From: RYN-230 sp963718305
GTDB taxonomy: Bacteria > Actinomycetota > Actinomycetes > Streptosporangiales > Streptosporangiaceae
Assembly (NCBI GenBank): GCA_963718305.1
Contig: CAVQZG010000018.1
Coordinates: 310,001-374,000 of the forward strand
DNA: 64,000 nt
Direction: 5' to 3'
This document shows positions 41,003 through 50,196 of this stretch, piece after piece. The position numbers and the translations under genes were made by a program. The number at the start of each line of letters is the position of its first letter. Position 1 is the first letter of the stretch. Under the pieces are notes generated by a model. The model saw nothing but the letters and a program-made list of their open reading frames with translations, searched no databases and had not been told where the DNA came from.

Positions 41003-43603
41003 TTAGTGCCCGCCGCCCGGGATGGTGATGGTGGTGGTGAGATCGGCGGATCGCCGTCGCTGGCCACGTAGAGCGGCCGCTGCCCGGCTGCGGTTACCCA
41101 GCGTGCCTGACTGTGTATCCCAGTACTGGAGCTGGCGAGTGGCACGTGCAGCGGGACGAGCTGGGACTGGCCGGGCGCAGGGTGCTGCGTGCATAGCCCC
41201 CAGGGCCCGGTCAGCGAAGGGCACGCCCGCAGGAGGGCTGGCCGGTGTCCCAGGTAGACTGCGGGACCTTCGCCGGTGGCGCACCCGGTGTTGGCCACCC
41301 GGAAGGAGACGTCGACGCCGCCGTCGCGGGCGGGTGCCCAGTGCAGGCCGGAATAGGCGAAGTGGGTGTAGGACAGGCCGTACCCGAACGGGTAGAGGGG
41401 GTCTCGTGCTGCTGGTCATACCAGCGGTAGCCCTCGAAGATGCCCTCGGTGTAGGTGGTGGTGCACGCTGGCCGCCGAACGGGCTGCCGGGGGTGGTGCA
41501 GAACTTCCCGTTCGCGTCCACCCCGTTGGAGGTCCGTTCGGGGTGGGTGGCCGGCTGGTTGGCCACGCCCTGGTCCAGCGCGGCGGGCCAGGTAAAGGGC
41601 AGCCGTCCCGCCGGGTCGGTGTCGCCAGCAGACGTTGGCGGTGGCGTAGCCGCCGGTGTCGCCCGGGTACCACATTTCCAGCACGCGCCTTGACCTGGCC
41701 CAGCCAGGGCATCGCGATCGGGTCGGAGGTGTTCAGCACCACGATCGTGTCCGGGTTGGCCGCCGCGACATCCGCGATGAGCTGGTCCTGGCCGTCTGGT
41801 AGCGGGGTGTCCAGGGCGCCGGTAGCTCCAGGCGAACACCACCGCCGTCTTGGCCTGCTTGGCGGCGGCCACGGCGGCGTCGGTGCCGGCCTGCTGCTGG
41901 GCCGGGGTGACCCAGTTCAGCCGGGCCTGCACCGGGTCGCCGGAGACGTCCGCGGTGACCGCCACCGTGAGCGTGTGCTGCCCGGCGCTGAGGTTGAGCT
42001 GGGTGCGCAGGTTGTCCAGCCCGTCGGTGGTGGGCAGCACGTTGATGTCGCCGGGGCGCAGCACGCCGTAGCGCGGCGCGGTGCCGTTGCATGAACCCGG
42101 TGGCGGCGATCTGCCTGTGCCGTCCAGGCTGATGGAGCCGCCCGCGCCCAGCAGCCCAGGTTGATCCAGTAGCTGCCCGCGACCGGGACGTTCAGGTCGC
42201 CGGTCCACGTGTACGACGGCCGGCGGCCAGCGCCTGGCCGTTAGAGCGGGTGTTGTTAAGCTGGGCGGCCACGGACGTTGAGCCGTCGCCGTTGTTGGTG
42301 CGCAGCAGGCCTGGCTGGCCGTTGTGCGACAGCGCGGAGCGGGCACCGGGGTGCCGGTCATGTCGTCACCCACCGCGTACGTCAGATGCGCGGCCGGGTC
42401 GTGCCGGAGTGCCTGCTGGAGCACCTGGTAGGTGCCGGTCTGCCGGGACACGATGCCGGCCGCGTTCTCCCCGGCCTGGCGGACCGCGATGGTCTGGCCC
42501 GCACCCGGCCCGATCAGCGCCAGATGGCTGAGATCAGCGTGCGACAGCGGCAGCGCGCCGGCGTCGTTCTTGAGCAGGGTGGCGGCGTCCTGCCCGGTCT
42601 GCTGGACCACCTGCTCGTCGGCGTTGACCGGCTCCGGGGTGACGTTGTGCTTGGAGTGGCCGGACAGCAGGCCGAACCGGTCCATCTCGTACAGGATGTG
42701 GCCGACCGCCGCGTCGATCGTGGAGATGCTGACCGTGCCGGCCGCGATGGCGGCCTTGAGGTCGGCGGCGGAGAAGTACGTCGGCAGGATGTCGCTGAAC
42801 CGGTGCCGGGCATCTCCATGTCCAGGCCGTCGTTGATGAAGCTGGTGGCGTGGTTGGCGCCCCAGTCGGACGTGACGAACCCCTGGAAGCCCAGTTCGCC
42901 GCGCAGGATCCCCGTAGGGTCTGGCGTTGCCGCAGGAGTACGGTCCCGGCGTCCCGCCGCTGACTGGGGTGGCCGCCACCACCGACACGGTGTTGTAAGA
43001 GCACATGATGGAGGCGACGCCAGCGTTGATGGCGTCAGCGAACGGCTCCAGGTAGATCTCGTGCAGGGTCTGGGAGTCCACCACCACGTTGTTGCCGCCG
43101 TCGTAGGCGATGAAGTGCTTGACCATGGCCATGGTGCCCTGGCTCTGGATCCCGGAGATCTCGCCGGCCCCGGTCTGCCCGGTCAGCAGCGGGTCCTCAC
43201 CGAAGGTGTTGAAGGCCCGGCTCCAGGTCGGGTCGCGGTCGATGTTGACGAACGGCTCGAGGACCACGTCCACGCCCAGCGCCCGCGCGTCCCGGCCGAT
43301 CACGACCCCGTTGAGGTAGGCATCCCGCTGGCTGAACGTGGCCGCGACGCCCATGGTGCCGGTCATCCCGACCGACGGCTGGCGGGTCGCCACTCCCGGC
43401 GGGCCGTCGGACAGCCGCAGTGACGGTATGCCGAGCCGGGGGATACCCGGCAGGTAGCCCGCCTCGTACTGGTTAGTGGACGCGGCCTCCTGCGCTCCTT
43501 CCAGCAGGGTGAGCTTCTCATCGAGAGTCTCGCGCAGCCTGTCCAGCAGGGCCCGGCGCGTTGGATCGGCCAGGGCCCTGAATACGGCGTCACTGTCGGC
43601 CAC
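41003..43603 (-). pseudogene. GH3 beta-glucosidase pseudogene fused to the start of an ArsR gene
   Basis: Codons from GTG 43603 encode VADSDAVFRALADPTRRALLDRLRE, an ArsR/SdpR N-terminus, which switches at about 43528 to GH3 sequence (TLDEKLTLLEGAQ ... GIPRLGIPSLRLSDGP). The GH3 part then changes frame many times: the nucleophile segment GFQGFVTSDWGA is read only in another frame near 42865, and a PA14-like insert and the fibronectin-like tail are also split. One long frame stays open by chance because of high GC. No working enzyme is expected. Confidence 0.85.
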
Positions 43604-43611
43604 CCGGAGAT

Positions 43612-43633
43612 TATGCAGGTATCTGCCTGCATA
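43612..43633. promoter_or_regulatory. ArsR-type operator, 8-bp inverted repeat
   Basis: TATGCAGG (43612-43619) and CCTGCATA (43626-43633) flank 6 bases, immediately upstream of the ArsR-like GTG. ArsR/SdpR repressors bind inverted repeats of this size in their own promoters. It survives although the ArsR gene has been cut off. Confidence 0.7.
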
Positions 43634-43768
43634 TGTCAACGAACCTCAACCGCGTTCATCACCACGCTGTGGCTACTCGCCCCACGGCGGCCAGCCTCCT
43701 GCGGCCCGCCCGGCAGGAGATGAAACCGGCGAAGATGGCAGTATCCGGAGGTCCAGGGGAGGCAGGCC

Positions 43769-45355
43769 ATGCTCGGACTTGAACTCGTCGTGGTCTTGGG
43801 CCTGGCGGTGCTGCTGTCTGCCGTGGCCGCACGCCGCTTCCGGGTCGCCCCGCCGGTGCTCCTGCTGGTCTGTGGCGCGCTGCTGGGGTTCGTCCCTGCG
43901 CTGCGCCGGGTGCACCTGCCGCCGGAGGTAGTGCTGCTCCTGTTTCTCCCCGCGCTGCTGTACTGGGAGAGCCTGACGACGTCGCTCCGCGAGATCCGCA
44001 GCAACCTGCGCGTCATCGTCCTGCTGAGCACCGGGCTCGTCATCGCCACGGCCGGGGCGGTGGCGGTGGCAGCGCACTACCTGGGGCTGGGATGGGGGCC
44101 GGCCTGGGTGCTCGGGGCGGCGGTGGCGCCGACCGACGCGACGGCGGTGGGGGTCCTGGCCCGGGCACTGCCTCGCCGCACCCTGACCGTGCTGCGCGCC
44201 GAGAGCCTGGTCAACGACGGTACCGCCCTGGTCATCTACGCACTCGCCGTCGGCATCACGGTGGGCGACGAGCACCTGAGCCTGCCGCACGTCGGGTGGC
44301 TGTTCGTGCTCGCCTACGGCGGCGGGGCGGTGGCCGGGATGGTGACCGCCTGGCTCGCGGTGCGGGTCCGCCGCCATCTGAACGACCCGCTGCAGGAAAA
44401 CGTGGCCATCATCCTGACCCCGTTCACCGCGTTCCTGCTCGCCGAGGCGATCCACGCCTCAGGCGTGCTGGCCGTCGTGGTGAGCGGGCTCATCATGAGC
44501 CAGGCCGGACCCCGGGTAGGACAGCCCGGCGCGCGGCAGCAGACGCAGGCCTTCTGGTCGCTGTCGGTGTTCCTGCTCAACGGCGGTCTGTTCGTCCTGG
44601 TAGGGCTCGAGTTGCAGGCGGCGGTCCGCGGCCTGGGCAGCGGTGCCCTCACCCGTGGGCTCATCGCGGTCGGCGTGGTGTCGGCGACGGTCATCGGCAT
44701 GCGTTTCGTCTTTCTGTTTACCACCACGTACCTGATCCGGGCGCTGGACCGCCGCCCGCAGCAGCGGCTGCGCCGCGTCGGCGCCCGGGCCCGGGTGGTC
44801 AGCGGGGTCGCCGGGTTCCGGGGCGCGGTCTCGCTCGCGGCGGCCCTCGCGGTGCCGCGGATGGTCTCGTCCGGGGCGCCGTTTCCCGGCCGCAACATGA
44901 TCATCTTCGTGACCGCCGGGGTCATCGTGGTCACGCTGGTGCTGCAAGCGCTGCTGCTGCCGGGCGTAGTGCGCTGGGCCCGGCTGCCCCACGACACGTC
45001 CGTCGAGCAGGAGCGCCACCTGGCCGAGATCCTCGCCACCGAGGAGGCGCTGGCCGCGATCCCGGACCTCGCTGATGATCTCGGCACCGACCCTGAGGTC
45101 GCCGGGCGGGTACGCCGCGAGTACGAGAAGCACCTGCGCGTGCTGCGCGCCAGCGACGGCCCGACCGAGGACGAGTCGGCGCTGCGCTACGACCAGCAGT
45201 ACACCGCGCTCCGCCTGGCCGGGATCGCCCACAAACGGGCGACCGTGCTCAGGCTGCGCGACGAGCGACGCATCGATGACACCGTCCTGCGCCAGGTGCA
45301 GGCCAGGCTGGACATCGAGGACGTGCGCCTGTCCGGGCGCGAATTGGCCGAATAA
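43769..45355 (+). CDS. CPA1-family Na+/H+ antiporter
   Basis: This 528-residue protein has about 12 membrane helices and the CPA1 ion-site motif ESLVNDGTALV (Asn-Asp pair), preceded by GAAVAPTDATAV. A cytoplasmic tail of about 120 residues with charged helices (EQERHLAEILATEEALAAIP) follows the last helix. It exchanges Na+ or K+ for H+ at the membrane and supports pH and salt balance. It is monocistronic. Confidence 0.92.
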   Translation: MLGLELVVVLGLAVLLSAVAARRFRVAPPVLLLVCGALLGFVPALRRVHLPPEVVLLLFLPALLYWESLTTSLREIRSNLRVIVLLSTGLVIATAGAVAVAAHYLGLGWGPAWVLGAAVAPTDATAVGVLARALPRRTLTVLRAESLVNDGTALVIYALAVGITVGDEHLSLPHVGWLFVLAYGGGAVAGMVTAWLAVRVRRHLNDPLQENVAIILTPFTAFLLAEAIHASGVLAVVVSGLIMSQAGPRVGQPGARQQTQAFWSLSVFLLNGGLFVLVGLELQAAVRGLGSGALTRGLIAVGVVSATVIGMRFVFLFTTTYLIRALDRRPQQRLRRVGARARVVSGVAGFRGAVSLAAALAVPRMVSSGAPFPGRNMIIFVTAGVIVVTLVLQALLLPGVVRWARLPHDTSVEQERHLAEILATEEALAAIPDLADDLGTDPEVAGRVRREYEKHLRVLRASDGPTEDESALRYDQQYTALRLAGIAHKRATVLRLRDERRIDDTVLRQVQARLDIEDVRLSGRELAE

Positions 45356-45417
45356 TCGCCCCCTGACCTGCCGGCCGCGGGCGTACCTCGGCTTGATTCG
45401 GGAATCCGGCTAGGCTC

Positions 45418-46479
45418 ATGGCCGTGATGGACCGCGAGCAACTGCGGGGGGCGTTTGAGGATCCGGCACCGTTCACGACGTCGCCGTTGTATCGCTCGCT
45501 GAGCCAGACCGTCGCGGATCATGATCTGCTGCTTGACCTGGCCTCCCGCGGCCGTCCGGGTCAGTACCCCACGTTCCTGTTCTTCGGGGCGGTCCATCAT
45601 CTGCTGCTCGGCGGGGCGGAACACCCGCTCGCCTGTTTCTACCCCTCGATCGCGGGGGGCGCGGCGCTGCCTCCCGCTGACGCTGGTCCTGCGCTGGTGT
45701 CGTTCTGCCAGGAGTTCGAGGCGGAACTGGCCGCGACGATCAGCAGCAGGCTGGTGCAGACCAGCCAGGTCCAGCGGTCCCTCGGGCTCCGCCTGGGCCT
45801 GAGCATGATCGCGTGTGACGTCCCAGGACCAGTGCACCTGATCGAGGTGGGTGCGAGTGCCGGGCTCAACCTGCGGTTCCGGAGCTATGGGTACCGGGTC
45901 GGCGGCCGCCAGTTCGGGGATCCGGCCGCACCGGTCCAGCTCGCCGCCGACCGCTGCGGCGCGGAGCCGCTGCCCGATCTCGACGTGCTGCCCCCGGTGG
46001 CGAGCCTGCTCGGTGTGGATCTCAATCCGCTCGACGTGCTCGACTGCGACGCGCGCCGGTGGCTCGAGGCGCTGGTCTGGCCAGAGAACCACCGGCAGCG
46101 AGCCCTGCTGTCCGCCGCCCTCGCCGATGCCGCCGCGGATCCGCCATCGGTCCGGGCCGGGGATGCCATTGACCTGCTGCCCGGCATCGGCCGTGAACTG
46201 CCGGCTGGCGAGCCACGGGTGGTCTTTCACTCCGCGACCCGGATGCACGTTCCCGAGGAGCGGCTCGATGCCTTCGACGCCGCGATCGCACAGCTCAACG
46301 ACGGCGGGCCGTTGTGGCGGCTGTCGATCGAGGAGTCCCCTGACCCGGATCCCCGTCCCAGCCCGGCGCGCCTCGGCGCTGCCCTGCTACTGCGCAGGCC
46401 CAGCGGCGAAACCGAGACCCTGGCCGTAGTGGACGGCCACCTCCGCTGGATAGAAATGCTGCTCCGGCCACGCAACTAG
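45418..46479 (+). CDS. DUF2332 family protein
   Basis: This 353-residue protein has the DUF2332 opening TSPLYRSLSQTVADHDLLLDLASRGRPGQ and central HLIEVGASAGLNLRF, which looks like a SAM-binding methyltransferase-like loop. The family is widespread in actinobacteria and proteobacteria without assigned function. It lies 62 bases after the antiporter gene. Confidence 0.9.
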   Translation: MAVMDREQLRGAFEDPAPFTTSPLYRSLSQTVADHDLLLDLASRGRPGQYPTFLFFGAVHHLLLGGAEHPLACFYPSIAGGAALPPADAGPALVSFCQEFEAELAATISSRLVQTSQVQRSLGLRLGLSMIACDVPGPVHLIEVGASAGLNLRFRSYGYRVGGRQFGDPAAPVQLAADRCGAEPLPDLDVLPPVASLLGVDLNPLDVLDCDARRWLEALVWPENHRQRALLSAALADAAADPPSVRAGDAIDLLPGIGRELPAGEPRVVFHSATRMHVPEERLDAFDAAIAQLNDGGPLWRLSIEESPDPDPRPSPARLGAALLLRRPSGETETLAVVDGHLRWIEMLLRPRN

Positions 46480-46515
46480 ACGCTGGCAGCGTGACCCAGG
46501 GCCGTCCAGCGGCGC

Positions 46516-46743
46516 TCAGGGTTTCACGAAGTACCCGCGGCCAACCCGGGCGACAATCAACCCTTCGTCTTTAAGCGTGTTGAGGCTGCGCTCAACCGTC
46601 CTGGTTGAAACCTCGTACTGCTGGGACAGATGCTTGATCGAAGGTATGCGTCCGGTCAGCTCGCCGGAGCGGATCTGCCCACGGAGCAAGCTGGCCAGCT
46701 GTTCGTGTAGGTCAACAGGAGACTCGCGGTCCAGCATGATCAC
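46516..46743 (-). CDS. minimal GntR-family DNA-binding protein
   Basis: This 75-residue protein is only the GntR winged helix (PVDLHEQLASLLRGQIRSGELTGRIPSIKHLSQQYEVSTRTVERSLNTL and wing GLIVARVGRGYFV), with no ligand domain. Such mini-regulators often sit beside one small gene, as here (the 67-residue protein, divergent). A perfect 12-bp palindrome lies in the shared promoter. An alternative ATG two codons later is possible. Confidence 0.9.
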   Translation of the reverse strand: MIMLDRESPVDLHEQLASLLRGQIRSGELTGRIPSIKHLSQQYEVSTRTVERSLNTLKDEGLIVARVGRGYFVKP

Positions 46744-46791
46744 ACGTTAGGTCCCACCTGGCACAACGCGAATCTGAGGGGTTCCAGGTAG

Positions 46792-46803
46792 ACCTACGTA
46801 GGT
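46792..46803. promoter_or_regulatory. 12-bp palindromic operator ACCTACGTAGGT
   Basis: Perfect palindrome 21 bases upstream of the 67-residue gene and 48 bases from the mini-GntR start. An AGGTAGACCT element adjoins it on the left. It probably binds the mini-GntR protein. Confidence 0.7.
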
Positions 46804-46824
46804 GCACGAAGGTACTCTGCCATC

Positions 46825-47028
46825 ATGGACTTAACTGAGCCGGCGGCAGAGGGCGACCCCGCAGCGCTTCAGAACGCGCATCCCGAGTGCCACATCAGCT
46901 TCGACGAGCAGACGAACGCCTGGGGAGCGACTATCCAGCTGAGCGCCACGGGTCAGCGGTACATCGCGGGCCCGACGCTGGCCGAGCTGGCGGCCAAATT
47001 AAACGTTGAGGGCAAGGTGTCAGGCTGA
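46825..47028 (+). CDS. small protein paired with the mini-GntR
   Basis: This 67-residue acidic protein (HPECHISFDEQTNAWGATIQLSATGQRYIAGPTLAELAAKL) looks like a single small beta-sheet with a final helix. I do not recognise a named family. Its start is preceded by a palindromic operator and it ends before a perfect 20-bp hairpin, so it is a tightly bounded one-gene transcript. Confidence 0.75.
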   Translation: MDLTEPAAEGDPAALQNAHPECHISFDEQTNAWGATIQLSATGQRYIAGPTLAELAAKLNVEGKVSG

Positions 47029-47056
47029 ATGGCCCGGGCACACCCGGCCCCTGCCG

Positions 47057-47102
47057 TGATCATGGGATTACTGGGGCTGGGACCCCAGTAATCCCATGAT
47101 CA
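47057..47102. terminator. 20-bp perfect hairpin between convergent genes
   Basis: Arms 47057-47076 and 47083-47102 (outer TGATCATGGGATTAC, inner ACTGGGG/CCCCAGT) are exact complements with a 6-base loop. It abuts the aldo/keto reductase stop codon (47103) and lies 28 bases after the 67-residue gene, so it can end both. It is unusually AT-containing for this genome and perfectly symmetric. Confidence 0.8.
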
Positions 47103-48101
47103 TCAGCGGTGGGTGATCCCGGACTGGGCGAACGGCGCCGGGGTGGGTTCGGTGACCGGCACGTCCCCCAGGGCTTTGTCGATCGCCGCGAGCGTGTCCG
47201 GCGTGAGCTGGATGCCGGACGCCTTCCCGTTAGCGTGCACTTGCTCGGGTCGCGTGGCGCCGATGATCGCTGAGGCCAGTTCGGGGCGGCGCAGCACCCA
47301 GGCGAGCGCGAGCTCGGCCATGGACAGGCCCGCGTCCGCAGCGATAGGGCGCAGGCGGTCGACGGCCTCCAGGGTCGCGTCGTTCATGACCAGGCCCATG
47401 GCGACGTTCATCTCGCTGCTGGCCGCGCGCGAGCCGGGCGGCGGGGCCTGGCCGGCCCGGTACTTGCCGGTGAGCAGCCCCTGGCCGAGCGGTGACCAGA
47501 CGATCTGCGAGATGCCGTGGGCCGCGCAGAGCGGGAAGATCTCGGCCTCGGGCGCCTGCCAGAGCATCGAGTACTGCGGCTGGGAGGAGACGAACAGGTC
47601 AGGGCCGCCGATGTCGATGCCCGCCTGGATCTGCTCGGGCGTCCACTCGCTGAAGCCCAGGTAGCGTGCCTTGCCGTCGGTGACGACCTGCTGGAGCGCC
47701 TCGATGGTCTCCTCGATGGGGACGTCGGGATCGAAGCGGTGGGCCTGGTAGAGGTCGACATAGTCGGTCCGCAGGCGGGCGAGCGAGGCGTCGATCTGCT
47801 TGGCGATCTGCGCCGCCGACAGGCCGCGGTCGGCCGGGTCATCCGACATCTGGCCCCAGACCTTGGTGGCCAGCACGTAGGAGTCGCGCGGCCGGCCGGA
47901 CAGGATCTCGCCCCACGCGGTCTCCGCCGCGCCCCGGCCGTAGGCGTTCGCGGTGTCGAAGAAGTTGATGCCGGCTTCGAAGGCCGCGTCGGTGCAGGCC
48001 CGGGTCTGCTCCAGCGCCACGCCACCGGAAAAGGTCAGCCACGAGCCGAGGGAGATCTCCGAGACCTCCAGGTCAGAGGTCCCGAGCTTGCGGTATTTCA
48101 T
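47103..48101 (-). CDS. aldo/keto reductase
   Basis: This 332-residue TIM-barrel protein has the AKR catalytic tetrad: Asp and Tyr in NFFDTANAYGRG, Lys in LATKVW and His in DLYQAHRFD. The C-terminal ALAWVLRRPELASAIIGATRPEQV binds NADPH. It resembles the AKR6-like (voltage-channel beta subunit/YghZ) group, which reduces small aldehydes. A good hairpin follows it. Confidence 0.92.
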   Translation of the reverse strand: MKYRKLGTSDLEVSEISLGSWLTFSGGVALEQTRACTDAAFEAGINFFDTANAYGRGAAETAWGEILSGRPRDSYVLATKVWGQMSDDPADRGLSAAQIAKQIDASLARLRTDYVDLYQAHRFDPDVPIEETIEALQQVVTDGKARYLGFSEWTPEQIQAGIDIGGPDLFVSSQPQYSMLWQAPEAEIFPLCAAHGISQIVWSPLGQGLLTGKYRAGQAPPPGSRAASSEMNVAMGLVMNDATLEAVDRLRPIAADAGLSMAELALAWVLRRPELASAIIGATRPEQVHANGKASGIQLTPDTLAAIDKALGDVPVTEPTPAPFAQSGITHR

Positions 48102-48249
48102 GTGTCGCTCCTCAGTGGTTCAGGGGTGGCGTACGCGGTGTCTTCAATGGTGTCCTTCAGCGGCGGCGGGCCGCGCCTGAGCACGATCGGCAGGCGGTAC
48201 GGCTGACTGGCCCGATTCTGGTCCCTGGGGTGCGCCCAGGCTTAGGCAG

Positions 48250-48690
48250 TCAGTTGCTGGCCCGCTGCCGTTGCGTGTCGCGGCTGTCCTCGTCCGTCGT
48301 GCGCGGGTGGGGTACCTGAAGCTGGGTGATCCTGCCCTTGGATACGCCAAGGAGGATCGCGGTGTCGCTGACCGGCAACTGCCCAGCGAGTTGGCCGGCG
48401 AGTTCGCGGGTCTCGCTGGCGACCTCCGCAGCGTGGCGCTCCATTTCCTTCCGCTTGGTCCGCAGTTCACTTGAGCGGGCGTCAAGGCCGGGGTCACCGG
48501 TGTGGTACTCGATGTCAAGGTCAAGACCAGCCTCCGCGCTGCGCGGGAGATCTTCGACCAGGCCGATCACCTCGCGGATATTCCGGTCCAACGCGCGGAG
48601 GGTCTTGGCCCAGGTATGCGTGCCCTGCAGGTCGGGTACGTCGGCCATCCAGCCATCGCCGTCCCTGCTCACCACCACGTGGTAGCTCAT
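48250..48690 (-). CDS. hicB: HicB-family antitoxin, orphan
   Basis: This 146-residue protein starts with a HicB fold (MSYHVVVSRDGDGWMADVPDLQGTHTWAKTLRALDRNIREVI) and ends with a helix-turn-helix (LPVSDTAILLGVSKGRITQL) that would bind DNA. Normally the hicA toxin gene lies directly upstream. Here only a 22-codon HicA-like tail remains, so the antitoxin is left without a toxin. GAGGAAG precedes the ATG. Confidence 0.82.
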   Translation of the reverse strand: MSYHVVVSRDGDGWMADVPDLQGTHTWAKTLRALDRNIREVIGLVEDLPRSAEAGLDLDIEYHTGDPGLDARSSELRTKRKEMERHAAEVASETRELAGQLAGQLPVSDTAILLGVSKGRITQLQVPHPRTTDEDSRDTQRQRASN

Positions 48691-48697
48691 TTCTTCC

Positions 48698-48766
48698 TCA
48701 ACCATCCTTGCCCAAGACCGGTTCCAGGTCCCGCTCGATCGCCCGAAGGGTCCCCGGCCGGACATC
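48698..48766 (-). pseudogene. C-terminal remnant of a HicA toxin gene
   Basis: Directly upstream of hicB, in another frame, a 22-codon stretch reads RPGTLRAIERDLEPVLGKDG then stop. This matches the end of HicA toxins (a GTLRAIxRDL helix), and its stop lies seven bases before the hicB start as expected for a hicAB operon. An in-frame stop immediately precedes it and no start exists, so the toxin is gone. Confidence 0.65.
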
Positions 48767-48993
48767 TCATTATCGACTACCAGCTAAACGGTTCAAGTGT
48801 TTAGTCTGTAAACATCTGCGTCGTTCGGTGGGCTGTCTCATCGGCTGGGCCAGAGGGCTGTGATGTTGCCGACACCGGGGCTAAAATGCAATCCATTGCA
48901 GAGCAACACGGTAATCTCGGTCGCCACAGCAACCTGACGGGCCGGACGCGGGATTCACTCCCCCCAGGCTCACCTGGCGAGAGGGCTCAGCGC

Positions 48994-49260
48994 ATGGCTT
49001 TAATCTCACCGAAGGTAATCGCCCAGGTCAGCTGCAGATCGAGTAGCGAACTCGCGACGATGTCCTGGGAGTGGGTGCTGCGCGCCGACGGGCAGGTGCT
49101 CTACCGTCTCACCAAGGTCGACGGCCGCCGGGAACGCAATCCGTGGACCCTGGTCACCCAGTTGAACCCGGCCCAGCTGCAATCGTTCCGCGAGGACAGG
49201 GACAAGGCCGCGGCCATGCTGGACAACTTCGCCCGCCGTCACGGGCACAAGGCTGGCTGA
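48994..49260 (+). CDS. small hypothetical protein
   Basis: This 88-residue protein starts at an ATG with GAGAGGG eight bases upstream. The main body is WEWVLRADGQVLYRLTKVDGRRERNPWTLVTQLNPAQL followed by a charged helix. I do not recognise the family; it resembles small single-domain proteins with a beta-hairpin and helix. Upstream codons to 48886 are also open but lack a ribosome site. GGCTGGCTGAGCACG-type short repeats follow the stop (49251-49295). Confidence 0.55.
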   Translation: MALISPKVIAQVSCRSSSELATMSWEWVLRADGQVLYRLTKVDGRRERNPWTLVTQLNPAQLQSFREDRDKAAAMLDNFARRHGHKAG

Positions 49261-49298
49261 GCACCGGGCTGGCTGAGCACGGGGCTGGCTGAGCGCGG

Positions 49299-49991
49299 TC
49301 AGGCCAGGCCAGGTTCGGAATGCACGACCACCCAGATCGCATGGACGGGCTCGCTGGTCCGGTTCCAGTACTCGTGCGGGGTGGCCGAGTCGAAGGCGAT
49401 GGAGTCGCCCGGCCCGAGCTCGTACAGCTCGAAACCCACGTTGGCTTGCAGGTTCCCGCTGATGATGACGCCGTACTCGTACCCGTCGTGCCGGACCGCG
49501 CGCCGTGAGTCCGTCGAGTGCCCATCAGGTTCGTAGATCACTTCCAGGAAATCCACGCGGCTGTCGGTCCGGGGAGTGAGCCGCTCCCAGCGGACGCCAC
49601 TGGCCAGGTCGATGGCCCGGCGGCCGGAAATGCGCTGCACGATGCCGTGCCCCTCGGGGAGCGCATCCTGCGGCACCGGGAGGGGAGGGTCCTGCCCGCC
49701 AGGCGTGCCGTTGCGGCCGGACGGCGACACCAGCGCGGCCGCCGGAGGCGGCCCGTCCGCGGGCACCTGGGCCGGCATGGCGTCGAACAGATAGTCCAGG
49801 GAGGCCTGCAGCTCGGTGGCCAGGGCGTAGAGCATGCCGGCCGACGGGGAGCTGATTCCCCGCTCGACCTGCGAGATCAGGCTCGCGGAGCAGCCTATCC
49901 GGCGGGCCAGCTCGCGGACGGCGAGGCCGCGTTCCTCCCGGACTTCGCGCAGCCGGGGCCCGAGGGCCGAGGCCGGGTCGAAGGGGCGCAT
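49299..49991 (-). CDS. XRE-family regulator with C-terminal cupin domain
   Basis: This 230-residue protein has an N-terminal XRE helix-turn-helix (LREVREERGLAVRELARRIGCSASLISQVERGISSPS, about 14-50) and a C-terminal cupin sensor (about 140-225, GYEYGVIISGNLQANVGFELYELGPGDSIAFDSATPHEYWN). Such regulators often control amine, amino-acid or sugar catabolism and bind the pathway substrate in the cupin. It is divergent from the five-gene transketolase operon, its probable target. Confidence 0.9.
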   Translation of the reverse strand: MRPFDPASALGPRLREVREERGLAVRELARRIGCSASLISQVERGISSPSAGMLYALATELQASLDYLFDAMPAQVPADGPPPAAALVSPSGRNGTPGGQDPPLPVPQDALPEGHGIVQRISGRRAIDLASGVRWERLTPRTDSRVDFLEVIYEPDGHSTDSRRAVRHDGYEYGVIISGNLQANVGFELYELGPGDSIAFDSATPHEYWNRTSEPVHAIWVVVHSEPGLA

Positions 49992-50101
49992 GCATCACCT
50001 CTGCTGGGCCGTGGGCCTCTGCCCGGCCGCGGGCGTGAGTCCCCGCACCTGTCAGTTCAGAGTGAACGATACTGAGTTAAGCCGCGTGCTGTGCTTAGAT
50101 G

Positions 50102-50133
50102 TTGACAACCCCAGTTTACATGCGTTCTATGTA
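50102..50133 (+). promoter_or_regulatory. promoter and inverted repeat of the bicupin-transketolase operon
   Basis: A consensus TTGACA (50102-50107) is followed after 17 bases by TTCTAT (50125-50130). The inverted repeat TACAT-N7-ATGTA (50117-50133) covers the -10 region, in a local AT-rich patch. A regulator such as the divergent XRE-cupin protein bound here would block transcription. Confidence 0.6.
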
Positions 50134-50196
50134 GATTTACAGAGAGCCCACCTGGGCAGTGGTGCGACCGACCCGCGGAGTGAAGGCGAGCCTGGC

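Noticed and set aside
48691..48765. Longer start of hicB
   Set aside because: HicB homologues begin at MSYHVVV-type sequence, GAGGAAG precedes that ATG, and the upstream DNA instead encodes the HicA remnant in another frame.
49251..49295. Short repeated GGCTGGCTGAGCACG units
   Set aside because: Three imperfect copies in an intergenic stretch; probably simple duplication of a stop-codon region without further signal.
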